A stretch of 64,000 nucleotides of DNA from Marinobacter sp. NP-4(2019). GTDB lineage: Bacteria; Pseudomonadota; Gammaproteobacteria; Pseudomonadales; Oleiphilaceae. Within the stretch, counting starts at the first letter, position 1, and each line of letters begins with the position of its first letter. The translations under genes were made by a program, and so were the position numbers. This document shows positions 26,494 through 35,489 of this stretch, piece after piece. Below the pieces are notes generated by a model. It ran no database searches and was not told the DNA's origin. It saw nothing but the letters and a program-made list of their open reading frames with translations. The stretch spans positions 4,154,001-4,218,000 of the forward strand of contig NZ_CP034142.1 of NCBI RefSeq assembly GCF_003994855.1, written 5' to 3'.

Positions 26494-26685
26494 GGGCCTG
26501 CCCTATTTAGTCCGGTCTGAGTAAGTGGCGCCACTGTCATTCAGGTACACTGGATGATCAGCGCTGGTTAATGATCAGATGCCGCATTTTTATCAGAGGG
26601 GCGCGACCCGCGCGTCCACCAGGGGGGTGGAATCTGGGTGGAATGAGGGTCCGGAAGGGGTGGAGCCGGTTTAAAGGGGCAGCGT

Positions 26686-29397
26686 TTACCGAATCAAATG
26701 GAACTGGGCGGCCTTGGCACAGGCGTCCTGCCGCGTAGAAACATCCAGTTTCCGGAAAATGCTATTGATATGAGTCTTGACGGTGCTGACGCCAACAAAC
26801 AGAGTATCGGCAATTTCCTGGTTGGATTTTCCCTCTGCCATCAGATTCAACACGTCGTGCTCCCGTGGTGATAACGCCTCGAACGGTAACAAATGGTCTG
26901 GAACTGATGGGCTCACTTGCGACTCGTGAAGCCTGGCAATCTGCTGCTCAACAAACTCCCTGTGAGCCACTGATTCGCTCAACGCCAGCTGGTGATGTCC
27001 CCTCGTGGAGAGCGCCTGTTTGATTAAGTCGACCAGCTCCCGCCCTTCGCGAAAAAAGAGGCTGGGTAACTGGTGCCCCGCAGCCATGGTGATTGCCTGA
27101 TTCAGCGCCTGTACCGCCTGATCGAGGTCCTGCTGACTCCGGAAGATACTGGCCTTCAACAGCCACGCGTCAATCATCAGGTCAATCTGTCCCTCCTCCG
27201 CTAATTGATCAAGCAGGGAATCGCACAATGTCCTGGCCAGCTTGACCTCACCATGGTGATGACACCACCAGGCCCAGGCCAATCGCTCCTCCGGAAAGGT
27301 GTCGGGGCCATAACGCCGCTCGGTCCATTGCCATTCCCGGCGCCACTGAGCCACATAATCATCGGTTCCAATACCGTGGCTCAGCGCCAACCGCACCCGA
27401 TAGGCGCCGCTCAGCCGATACATGCCATAGTGTTGGTGCTGCCAGGCAAGCCGTTGGCACTCTTTCCACAGCTCCAACGCTCGCGTGCTATCCCCCCTGG
27501 CCCACCCCACCAGCGCCATGTGATGGAACACCCACGGCAAGGCCGCGGACGGTTCAAACCTTAGTGCGATGGCTGCCGCCTGGTTGAGCAGGGTGTCCGC
27601 CGACGTCAGATTGTTCTGATCCCGCCGCACCATGCCCATACCCAGGTAGTAATAGACATCGTAAAAATTGTGGGCCGTTGCCCGGGGAGTGTCAGCGGCG
27701 GCCGTCATGGTTTCAAAACGCTGCTCGGCCTCGGCAACACGCCCCTGTTGAAGTTCAATTTGCCCCAACAATAAACCCAGGGTGTTTATATAACCGGTCA
27801 GCCCGGTTCGCCTGAGATCCTCCAGCGCCCGGCTGGCATCGAGATACGCGCAACTCAACTGCCCCAGGGCGTGATGGCAATTGGCCTTATGAAACCGGAT
27901 CACCGATTCGGCAGCGTGCGAGGGGGTCGAGGGGTCAAGTTTGGCAAGGGCCTCACTGCACAGACGAAGTCCGTGTCTCGGATTACCGCCAAGATAGGCG
28001 ATCTGACTTCTCAGATAGGTGATGGTCTGCTCAACCCGTTTCAGGTCAGTGTACGGTGAAGCCTTGCGGAGCAGGGGAGCCAATCGATGGATAGAGACCT
28101 TGATCCGATTGATATCACGGGACACATGGGCGACCGATGCCTCGGTAATGGCCAGGGCAAAATGATCGCTCCCCAACTGACTGGGAATCTTTGCCAGTGA
28201 GCCAACAATTTCGTTGACCTGTCCTTCCCTTAACAGGTCGAAGGTGTGTTTTTCCACCACCGACAACAACATTGAAAAGCTCTGGTTACGGGCATACTGG
28301 TAGAGCCCCTCGCCATAATGCCCTTGCGCCAGCAACCAATCACCAGCCTTCTCGTGCAAGACTTTCGTGCCGTCGGGATCGTCCCGCTCACGAATCCTTG
28401 CCATGGTCTGACGAAACATCGGATGGTAACGAAACCATCCTTCCTGGTGCGGCTCTGTATAGACAAACAGATGCTCACGCTGCAACCGGCCCAGAATACC
28501 GGACACCGAATTCTGCCCGCTCAGCAACCCCGCCAGCTCCTCATTGAAGCTGTTCACGACGCAGGTATCACGGAGAAACTGGTACAGCCTGGCTGGCAAA
28601 TGGTTGAAGACTTCGTCTTCCAGGAATTCGCCCAGATACCGCTGCGCCTGATCAGTTACAACCGGATCGAACAGTGACCTCCCCCCTGACAATCCCTGGC
28701 TGTCCTGCCAGGCAACCAGCCATAACCGTATGGCCGCGGCCCAACCTCCGGTCGCTGCTTCCAGTTGAAACACCTCACTAAGATTGAGGGAAACACCGGA
28801 ACACATAGTTCCAATTTCCTCAGCCGTCATGGCCAGCTCCCTTTCATCCACGACGGCAAGCTCACCGCGCAATCGCCATCGGCTTACGCCGAGCGGGGGC
28901 TGACTGCGACCAGACAACACAAAGCTCAGGTTGACAGGAGCATGGTCCAGCAAACGCTGCAGATGTTTTAAGGCCAGGCCAGCCTTGAGTCGTTCAAGAT
29001 TGTCGAGGTGTAGCCGGATCGGGCGGCTGAAACGCCGTACGCCATTGACCAGATCCGTCCAGGCCGATTCGGAATCCGTTGGTAATTTTTCCAGGGCCTT
29101 TGCGACCACATCGACGCCCAGGACACCGGCGAACTCAAAGGCGATCAGGAGTTGGGCCAGAAGCCGGTTCGGGTTGTTGTCCCTGTTCTCCAGGGTAACC
29201 CAGGCATTCGCACTGTCAGCGCGTTGCGCCAGCTGAGCCAACAGGACCGTCTTGCCATAACCCGCCGCTGCCGTAACCTTCAGCACCCTCGGAACCACAG
29301 GTCCTGAAAGACTGGCCATCAGCCGCGGTCGCTCAATCTCCCAGCCCCTCAGGGCCGGTGGCATCGATCGGACTTCAACAACAGGGAAAGCGGGCAT
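26686..29397 (-). CDS. MalT/AlkS-type LuxR-family ATPase transcriptional activator
   Basis: 903 aa. A P-loop lies near the N-terminus (VTAAAGYGKTVLLAQLAQ, about residues 41-58), followed by a STAND-type ATPase module, a long helical TPR-like middle (about 340-830) and a C-terminal LuxR helix-turn-helix (LSPREHDVLNLMAEGKSNQE, then VGVSTVKTHINSIFRKLDV). This architecture is that of MalT and of AlkS, the alkane-responsive activator. Its neighbours (beta-oxidation genes on one side, alkyl sulfatase genes on the other) make it the best candidate for inducing the block in response to a lipid-like inducer; this is inference from position. No receiver domain is present. Confidence 0.88.
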   Translation of the reverse strand: MPAFPVVEVRSMPPALRGWEIERPRLMASLSGPVVPRVLKVTAAAGYGKTVLLAQLAQRADSANAWVTLENRDNNPNRLLAQLLIAFEFAGVLGVDVVAKALEKLPTDSESAWTDLVNGVRRFSRPIRLHLDNLERLKAGLALKHLQRLLDHAPVNLSFVLSGRSQPPLGVSRWRLRGELAVVDERELAMTAEEIGTMCSGVSLNLSEVFQLEAATGGWAAAIRLWLVAWQDSQGLSGGRSLFDPVVTDQAQRYLGEFLEDEVFNHLPARLYQFLRDTCVVNSFNEELAGLLSGQNSVSGILGRLQREHLFVYTEPHQEGWFRYHPMFRQTMARIRERDDPDGTKVLHEKAGDWLLAQGHYGEGLYQYARNQSFSMLLSVVEKHTFDLLREGQVNEIVGSLAKIPSQLGSDHFALAITEASVAHVSRDINRIKVSIHRLAPLLRKASPYTDLKRVEQTITYLRSQIAYLGGNPRHGLRLCSEALAKLDPSTPSHAAESVIRFHKANCHHALGQLSCAYLDASRALEDLRRTGLTGYINTLGLLLGQIELQQGRVAEAEQRFETMTAAADTPRATAHNFYDVYYYLGMGMVRRDQNNLTSADTLLNQAAAIALRFEPSAALPWVFHHMALVGWARGDSTRALELWKECQRLAWQHQHYGMYRLSGAYRVRLALSHGIGTDDYVAQWRREWQWTERRYGPDTFPEERLAWAWWCHHHGEVKLARTLCDSLLDQLAEEGQIDLMIDAWLLKASIFRSQQDLDQAVQALNQAITMAAGHQLPSLFFREGRELVDLIKQALSTRGHHQLALSESVAHREFVEQQIARLHESQVSPSVPDHLLPFEALSPREHDVLNLMAEGKSNQEIADTLFVGVSTVKTHINSIFRKLDVSTRQDACAKAAQFHLIR

Positions 29398-29482
29398 GTG
29401 GCAACCAAACCTGTGTGATTCAACGGTTCCAGCAATAATACTGGCAATGCACGTTCAGGTAACCCCGACCGTGCTCATTGAA

Positions 29483-30526
29483 TTACGGAGCCTCTGCCGG
29501 AACCAGCTTTGGAAACGTCCATTCACCGGTTAGAATTTCTTTGTGTGGCTGGTAGAGCCTGACGACATAATTCCAGCCTTCAGTGGTAGGAATGCAATTC
29601 GGATTTGAGTCCTCACACCCACCAAACTGAACTATCACTGAACCATCCACTTCTTTTTTCGCAGTGACACTGTTGATGGAATATCGGTTCAGATCATTCC
29701 TTTCAAAATAACCCTGTGCGTTGTAGACGCTCACCGACCAGAATCCATCAACCGGCACATCCTGTATGGTCATGGTGTAAACGCCTGAGCTTTCAGCTGG
29801 AGCTCCACCCTCGTAGTATGCATCCTCTTTAGGGTTTCCACCCCAACCCGCGGCTGTTCCCATTAAATGGTAGACCGGATCTACTGTCTCCTCCGTGCCA
29901 AACATTCGGGAAGACCCTATCCCCCGGTTTGCACTCGCAAGATCATTCAGTATTTTGCGTATGCGACCGGTCTGCTCCACATCCCATCGCGGGATTTCAA
30001 ATTCGGAGGACTCGTCCTGATCAATGGTCATGGCGTCCTGTAACGAATTCACTTCCTGCAGGTCATTCTCGTTTCCGGGATCAACGAATGTCCTGACCAA
30101 TAACATGGCATATCGCGTACCCACCATGTCGGGAGTCACGGTATGCTTGCCGCCCCCATAACTCACATTAACCGTGTAATGATCCTGGTTGATCACCTGC
30201 AGACTCATGAACCGCTCGCCTGCTTCCGGCATTGTGACCGTTACCGGTCCGGCGCCCAGATCAATCACCGCAAAAGAGTACAGGGTATCCCGGTTCATCC
30301 GGATAACATCCTGCTTATCAATGGAGGTTGGTTCTCGCACATGCGTGAACTGGCCAAACGCACCGTCCGCAACAAACTTGGCAAAATAGAGATCGCTCTC
30401 CGCTCGCTTGAAATTGTCGACATTAACCGCCCGCTTCGCCTGTTCACTGGAGAAGGCAGAAGGAATCGTCAAAGTGCAAACCAAAACCGCTGCAGAAATG
30501 GCGTAGCAAAACTTTCGGTGGTTCAT
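29483..30526 (-). CDS. Secreted DUF1254/DUF1214 protein, first of a tandem pair
   Basis: 347 aa with a signal peptide (residues 1-26, SAAVLVCTLTIPSAFS). The DUF1254 half has VIRMNRDTLYSFAVIDLGAG and GERFMSLQVINQDHYTVNVS; the DUF1214 half has VDGFWSVSVYNAQGYFERND and ends with WNYVVRLYQPHKEILTGEWT. The family is periplasmic and its biochemical role is unknown. It overlaps the upstream paralogue by 4 bp (ATGA), so the two are translationally coupled. Proteins of this type recur in hydrophobic-compound catabolic clusters, but I cannot assign an activity. Confidence 0.85.
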   Translation of the reverse strand: MNHRKFCYAISAAVLVCTLTIPSAFSSEQAKRAVNVDNFKRAESDLYFAKFVADGAFGQFTHVREPTSIDKQDVIRMNRDTLYSFAVIDLGAGPVTVTMPEAGERFMSLQVINQDHYTVNVSYGGGKHTVTPDMVGTRYAMLLVRTFVDPGNENDLQEVNSLQDAMTIDQDESSEFEIPRWDVEQTGRIRKILNDLASANRGIGSSRMFGTEETVDPVYHLMGTAAGWGGNPKEDAYYEGGAPAESSGVYTMTIQDVPVDGFWSVSVYNAQGYFERNDLNRYSINSVTAKKEVDGSVIVQFGGCEDSNPNCIPTTEGWNYVVRLYQPHKEILTGEWTFPKLVPAEAP

Positions 30527-31548
30527 AAGTTTCCCTCAGGCAATGGCTCGGCAACCGGGAACGACCAGGAGCCATCCAGAATCGAGTCGTCAGGCTGGTA
30601 AAGCCTGACCATATAGTTCCAGCCCTCGGTAATCGGAAGACAGTTCGGTGTTTCAGCCTGACAGCCTCCGAACTGAACAAGGATCGTTCCGTCAGCGTTT
30701 TTCTCGGCCGTCACATTATTCAACGTGTTGGCATTGAGCTCATTCGGCTCGAAATACCCTTCAGCGTTATAGACACTGATCGACCAGAAGCCATCCACAG
30801 GCACCTCGGCCACGGTCATACGGTAGATAGTCTCGCCATCATTCGCTGGTGGTGTGACATTAAGATAGGTAGCCTCGGACTCCGGCTGGCCACCCCACCC
30901 GAATGCCGCTCCGATCAGATGTCGTACCGGATCGACCTCGTGCTCATCGCCAAACATGCCGTTGGTGTTCGGCAAAGTGGATGCCAGTGTCAGGAGTGCA
31001 TCCCGCACTCGCTTCTGACTGGCGGGGTCCCAGTCAGGAACTTCAAACGTTCCCACTTCGGACTGTTCTACTCGCAACGCATCCTGAACGGTATGCGCCT
31101 GTTCAAGATCGCGCGGATCCCCGGGGTTTACAAACGTCCTGGCCACGATCATGACATACCGCGTCCCGACATCTTCCCTGGCAAGGTGGTATCGGCCCTT
31201 GTCATACCATACAGCCTTGGTATGGTGATCTTCGTTGATCACCTGCAATGACATAAACCGATCGCCGGAATCCGGCATTTCCACGATGGCCGGAGCTGCG
31301 TCAAGATCGATGACGATGGCGGAATACAGCGTATCCCGGTTAAGTCGTATGACCGTTTGCTGGTCCAGTCGGGCAACCTCTCGGCGATGGTTCAAGCGAC
31401 CAAAACCGCCTTCTTTAACGACGGCCCCGAAGTAAAGGGCGCTCTCCGCCCGAACAAAATTCTCAACGGTGACCGGCTTTACATCCGCATGAGCGGCCAT
31501 GGCAACACACATCGCAATGCAGAGGCCTGAGAATTTTATCGTTGTCAT
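30523..31548 (-). CDS. Secreted DUF1254/DUF1214 protein, second of a tandem pair
   Basis: 341 aa from the ATG at 31548 (MTTIKFSGLCIAMCVAMAAH), which starts a clean signal peptide and has AGGGA 8-9 nt upstream; an earlier start at 31578 would spoil the signal peptide. It shares blocks with its neighbour along the whole length, for example VIRLNRDTLYSAIVIDLDAA, GDRFMSLQVINEDHHT, VDGFWSISVYNAEGYFEPNE and WNYMVRLYQPDDSILDGSWS. The pair looks like an old duplication, diverged well beyond recent origin. It follows the alkyl sulfatase gene after 91 bp on the same strand. Confidence 0.85.
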   Translation of the reverse strand: MTTIKFSGLCIAMCVAMAAHADVKPVTVENFVRAESALYFGAVVKEGGFGRLNHRREVARLDQQTVIRLNRDTLYSAIVIDLDAAPAIVEMPDSGDRFMSLQVINEDHHTKAVWYDKGRYHLAREDVGTRYVMIVARTFVNPGDPRDLEQAHTVQDALRVEQSEVGTFEVPDWDPASQKRVRDALLTLASTLPNTNGMFGDEHEVDPVRHLIGAAFGWGGQPESEATYLNVTPPANDGETIYRMTVAEVPVDGFWSISVYNAEGYFEPNELNANTLNNVTAEKNADGTILVQFGGCQAETPNCLPITEGWNYMVRLYQPDDSILDGSWSFPVAEPLPEGNL

Positions 31549-31639
31549 TACAGGTTTCCCTCTATCTGATGCTTTCAATCAAAGCCCGGAAGGTACAGGA
31601 AGGGGCCTGACTCGCAGCGCCCCTCACCGCCATACGCCC

Positions 31640-33628
31640 TTAGGTTTTCGGCGTCACCATCGGCCACCAGAGTTCGAAAGAGTCCAGCAGCGACAGGAAC
31701 TCGGCGAATTTCTCACCATTGCCTTCGATCCTGGCTTCCCCCGATTCCAACAAGTCAGTGATTTCGGATTCACCCAGGACCACCTCGTTGAATTTGGTGC
31801 GATCCACTGTCAGTGAGGCATCGGCGTTCTCAAACGTGTCGTCATATCTGTTGAGCACGCCATTCTCAACCGTCACTCCGTAGTCTTCCCCAATATCCGG
31901 CAGGATGAAGTTAATGCGAATAACCTTGCCTGCAGCCTTCGGACCATTGAGCTGAACCGCCATGTAATCGAGGAACATTCCCATACTCATCGACCGCACG
32001 ATATCCGGTGACGCCGTGCTGGAAATGTTCGGTTTCATCACGCCGTTGCGAAGTTCCTGGGCGCCTGTCAGGTAAAAGTTACGCCACGGAGCATTTTCCG
32101 ACTGATAACCCATCTGCTCGAAGGCATCTGCCAGAAGCGCCTTGGCTTCCTGGTTCTCAGGGTCCGCCATGACCACCTTGTCCAGCACCTGGGCGACCCA
32201 GCGATAGTTGCCCTCTTCAAAGTCTTTGCGCGCCATTTCGATCACATTGGCAGCGCCCCCCATGTACTCCACGAATTTCTCCCCCGCGTCCACTGGCGGT
32301 AGCGGATTCAAGCGGGACGGGTTGCCGTCAAACCAACCGAGGTAGTAGTTCCAGACCGCCTTGACGTTGTGGCTGACGGAACCGTAGTAGCCACGGTTCG
32401 GCCAGAAATGGGCCAGCTCATCTGGTAGCTCGATCATTTCCGCCGCTTCCACCATGTTGTAACCGTGGTTGGCCAGGCGCAGGGTCTGATCGTTCAGGTA
32501 CTTGTACATATCCCGTTGCTTCTTGAGCATTTCCAATACCTGGTCGTTACCCCAGGTCGGCCAATGGTGCGGCGCAAAAAGCACCTCGGCCTCATCACCC
32601 CAGCGCTCGATAGTTTCATGCAGATAGCCCGACCAGGCTTTGGCATCCCGTGCCTTGGCGCCTCGCAGTGTGTAGAGGTTATGCATGGTATGGGAGGCAT
32701 TTTCCGCTGCGGTCAGCGCTTTGAGCTCCGGAATGTAAAAATGCATCTCGGCCGGCGCCTCACTACCGGGTGCCATCAGAAACTCGAAGTCCAGTCCATC
32801 GATTTCCATGGTCTGGCCGGTATCGGTGACGTAGTCGGTAGGATTGATCAGAGTCGATTCTCCGGTGGAAATACCCAGACCCAGGCCGGTGCTCACAGCA
32901 CCCTGCGGTCCCTGGGGCAACAGCACGCCGTACATGTAGCTGGCGCGGCGACTCATGTGGTTGCCGGCAAACACGTTTTCACTGAGCGCTTCTTCCACGA
33001 AATGCTCAGGTGCTATGATCCGGACCTTGCCGGACCGGACATCTGCCTCGTCCACCACGCCGCGGACCCCGCCAAAATGGTCGATATGGCTGTGTGTATA
33101 AATCACCGCCACCACCGGTTTGTCGCCGCGATGTTCACGATAGAGGTCAAGCGCTACCTTTGCGGTCTCTCTGGTGATGCAAGGATCGACCACGATGATG
33201 CCGGTGTCCCCTTCGATGAAGGTAATCGTGGAAAGATCAACGCCCTGGACCTGATAGATACCCGGTATGACTTCATACAGACCGCCCTTGGACAGCAACT
33301 GCATCTGGCGCCAGAGACTGGGGTTGACGGTGTCCGGAGCCTCCTTTCCCTTGGCAAACTGATAGGAGGAAAGATCCCACACCGGGCCGCCCTCGTCGGT
33401 CTTGATCACGCCCTCATTGGGAAGTGGCGCAATGAAACCCCGGTCAGTAGCCTCGAAGTCGCGCCGGTCATCAAATGGCAGCTCCTTGAGTACCGCCGCG
33501 TTGGCGTTCCGGGTCGTTTCGGTTGCGGGTTTTGGATCGGTTGCGTAGGCCGTGGAGGCCAACAGGCAAGCCATGGTCGGCATTAACCATCTTTTGGTCT
33601 TGAACTCCAGGAATCGTTTGGGGGTCAT
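31640..33628 (-). CDS. Secreted alkyl sulfatase (SdsA1 family, metallo-beta-lactamase fold)
   Basis: 662 aa from the ATG at 33628, which has a perfect AAGGAG 9 nt upstream; the earlier start at 33670 would cross a candidate operator. The N-terminus carries a signal peptide ending near TAYA. The metal-binding motif THSHIDHFGG and later FAPHHWPTWG histidines identify the metallo-beta-lactamase core; a dimerisation helix region follows, and the C-terminal 120 residues form the SCP2-like domain that binds the alkyl chain. The enzyme hydrolyses primary alkyl sulfates such as SDS to 1-alcohol and sulfate in the periplasm or outside. Genes able to oxidise the alcohol lie close by. Confidence 0.92.
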   Translation of the reverse strand: MTPKRFLEFKTKRWLMPTMACLLASTAYATDPKPATETTRNANAAVLKELPFDDRRDFEATDRGFIAPLPNEGVIKTDEGGPVWDLSSYQFAKGKEAPDTVNPSLWRQMQLLSKGGLYEVIPGIYQVQGVDLSTITFIEGDTGIIVVDPCITRETAKVALDLYREHRGDKPVVAVIYTHSHIDHFGGVRGVVDEADVRSGKVRIIAPEHFVEEALSENVFAGNHMSRRASYMYGVLLPQGPQGAVSTGLGLGISTGESTLINPTDYVTDTGQTMEIDGLDFEFLMAPGSEAPAEMHFYIPELKALTAAENASHTMHNLYTLRGAKARDAKAWSGYLHETIERWGDEAEVLFAPHHWPTWGNDQVLEMLKKQRDMYKYLNDQTLRLANHGYNMVEAAEMIELPDELAHFWPNRGYYGSVSHNVKAVWNYYLGWFDGNPSRLNPLPPVDAGEKFVEYMGGAANVIEMARKDFEEGNYRWVAQVLDKVVMADPENQEAKALLADAFEQMGYQSENAPWRNFYLTGAQELRNGVMKPNISSTASPDIVRSMSMGMFLDYMAVQLNGPKAAGKVIRINFILPDIGEDYGVTVENGVLNRYDDTFENADASLTVDRTKFNEVVLGESEITDLLESGEARIEGNGEKFAEFLSLLDSFELWWPMVTPKT

Positions 33629-33647
33629 CGAACTACTCCTTGAATAC

Positions 33648-33665
33648 ATTGATGCATTCATCAAT
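33648..33665. promoter_or_regulatory. Candidate operator upstream of the alkyl sulfatase gene
   Basis: ATTGATG-CATT-CATCAAT is a perfect 7-4-7 inverted repeat, 20 bp upstream of the sulfatase start codon and just upstream of its ribosome site. Size and symmetry fit a dimeric repressor such as a TetR protein. No second copy was noticed in the block. Confidence 0.4.
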
Positions 33666-33738
33666 TTCATGTGTTGGATCTGGAACTCTGTGTTCGTGGT
33701 GTTGAGCTAACAAAACGGTTTGCCATCCAAAACAAACC

Positions 33739-35448
33739 TCAAACCTGAAACCTGTCTGTTACCTGCCGCAATTCCTGGCTTAAAGAGGCCAGGCTCAGGC
33801 TCGCCGAGAGCGTTTCCCTCGCCCCGGTCGCGGTTTCCTCTGCAATATGGCTTATCCGGGCAACACTTCTGCTGATTTCTTCAGAGGCAGCGCTTTGTTC
33901 AGTCGCCGCCGAGGCGATCTGCAAATTCATGTCGGACAGACGGTCAACGGCTTCGGAGATTTGTCGTAATGCGTTGCTGGCATCCTCGCTCTGAGCCACA
34001 CTGGATGTGGCCGAGACCGCATTGCTCTGCATGGACTCAACGGCCAGTCTGGCTTTATCCTGCAGAGCGACAATGATCTTCTCTATGACTTCCGTAGATT
34101 CCTGGGTTCTTTTCGAAAGGCCACGAACTTCGTCAGCAACCACGGAGAAACCACGACCGTGCTCTCCAGCACGAGCAGCCTCTATTGCAGCATTTAGTGC
34201 AAGGAGGTTTGTCTGGTCAGCAATTGACTTGATGACTTCCACAACCCTGGACACTGATTCAGACTCTTCATTGACTGCCTCAATCTGTACCGAGGATTCA
34301 CCAACTTCCGAGGCCAATTGAGAAATTACGTCTCTGTTCCGGGCTACCAGGTGGTAGCCCTGATGCGAGGCTTTATTGGCATCCTGGGAAGCGCCGGACG
34401 CTGTTTCTGCTGCCTGGGCAACTTCGTTTATTGTGGAAGCCATCTCCTGAAGGGCTGTGGCCATCTGATCTATTTCCAGTTTCTGCGAATTAACGCCCGA
34501 CTGGGTTTGTTCCGTGATCACGGTAAGTTGCTCTGAAGAAGATGCCACCTGGTCCGAATAGGATTGCAGGCTCTGAATTATATTGCGGAGTCCGACGGTC
34601 ATGTTGGACAGTGAGTTAATCAACTGGCCAATCTCGTCTTTGGATGAATAGGAGATGGATTCAGTCAAGTCACCCGCAGCCACTCTTTCGGCAAAGGCCT
34701 GCGCTGCGCGAATGGGCGGAACAATGGAGTAATTAATTCCCCAGGCTGCCAGAATGGAAAAACCCAATGCACCAACGCTGCCGACGATGGCTTCAAACTC
34801 CATCCTGTCTCTCATGTCATTGCCCTGGCTTTTTTCGTGATTACTTATTTCACGCGACAATGCAATGGAGCGCCGAGAGGCTTTAGACATAGTGTTTAGA
34901 TATATTTCTGCCTGCTTATCACCTTGCACACGTCCAATTTCGAGATCTTCCGATGGCAGAATCGAGGAACTACTCAGGGTTTCACGATTGCCAATAGACT
35001 CAACATAGGCCTGGAAACTACGCTTATAATCTGAAACCAGGTCGTGGAGCTCTCCTGTAGAATAGAATTCGTTATCCCTTCCATATTTATCAATCAGAAC
35101 CTCAATGACAGAAGTCGCCTCGGACAGGTGCCGGAAAAACTCCTCTTGTTTTTCTTTGTCACGCCCCAGAGAGAATTCTTTTTCTGCGATTATGGCTGAC
35201 TGAACAGACTGAGCCACCCGGTCATATTCTTCAGCCTTCAACAAATGCTCCGAGACTATGGCCTTTTTGACGTGCCCATTGGCAATCAGCAAAGCCATTA
35301 GCGCCAGAATCAAGCCAAATCCTATGATCAGCTTGATCTTCACCGACAAATCAAAAAAGCCAATTTTCTCGAATACGCCCTTCACTAACGCTCCGGCCCT
35401 CGACCGGTTGATGCGCTGGACAATATTGGATGATTGAGGCATCAGCAT
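33739..35448 (-). CDS. Methyl-accepting chemotaxis protein
   Basis: 569 aa. Membrane helix 1 is near residues 38-58 (KLIIGFGLILALMALLIANG), a periplasmic four-helix-bundle-like sensor spans about 60-215, and helix 2 (about 220-240, AIVGSVGALGFSILAAWGIN) leads into a HAMP domain. The signalling tip is intact: NLLALNAAIEAARAGEHGRG followed by FSVVADEVRGLSKRTQES. There is no C-terminal CheR-binding pentapeptide. Placed between the alkyl sulfatase and the alcohol/aldehyde oxidation genes, it may direct movement towards surfactant or alkyl compounds; ligand unknown. The gene is visibly more AT-rich than its neighbours. AACAATAA lies 9-16 nt upstream of the ATG. Confidence 0.92.
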   Translation of the reverse strand: MLMPQSSNIVQRINRSRAGALVKGVFEKIGFFDLSVKIKLIIGFGLILALMALLIANGHVKKAIVSEHLLKAEEYDRVAQSVQSAIIAEKEFSLGRDKEKQEEFFRHLSEATSVIEVLIDKYGRDNEFYSTGELHDLVSDYKRSFQAYVESIGNRETLSSSSILPSEDLEIGRVQGDKQAEIYLNTMSKASRRSIALSREISNHEKSQGNDMRDRMEFEAIVGSVGALGFSILAAWGINYSIVPPIRAAQAFAERVAAGDLTESISYSSKDEIGQLINSLSNMTVGLRNIIQSLQSYSDQVASSSEQLTVITEQTQSGVNSQKLEIDQMATALQEMASTINEVAQAAETASGASQDANKASHQGYHLVARNRDVISQLASEVGESSVQIEAVNEESESVSRVVEVIKSIADQTNLLALNAAIEAARAGEHGRGFSVVADEVRGLSKRTQESTEVIEKIIVALQDKARLAVESMQSNAVSATSSVAQSEDASNALRQISEAVDRLSDMNLQIASAATEQSAASEEISRSVARISHIAEETATGARETLSASLSLASLSQELRQVTDRFQV

Positions 35449-35489
35449 ATTTCTCTTTATTGTTAGTGCTTCATCTTATCTTTCGTCGC

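Noticed and set aside
26550..26640. Operators and hairpins upstream of the acyl-CoA dehydrogenase
   Set aside because: Two TGATCA sites and two short GC hairpins are present, but nothing links them to a regulator or promoter.
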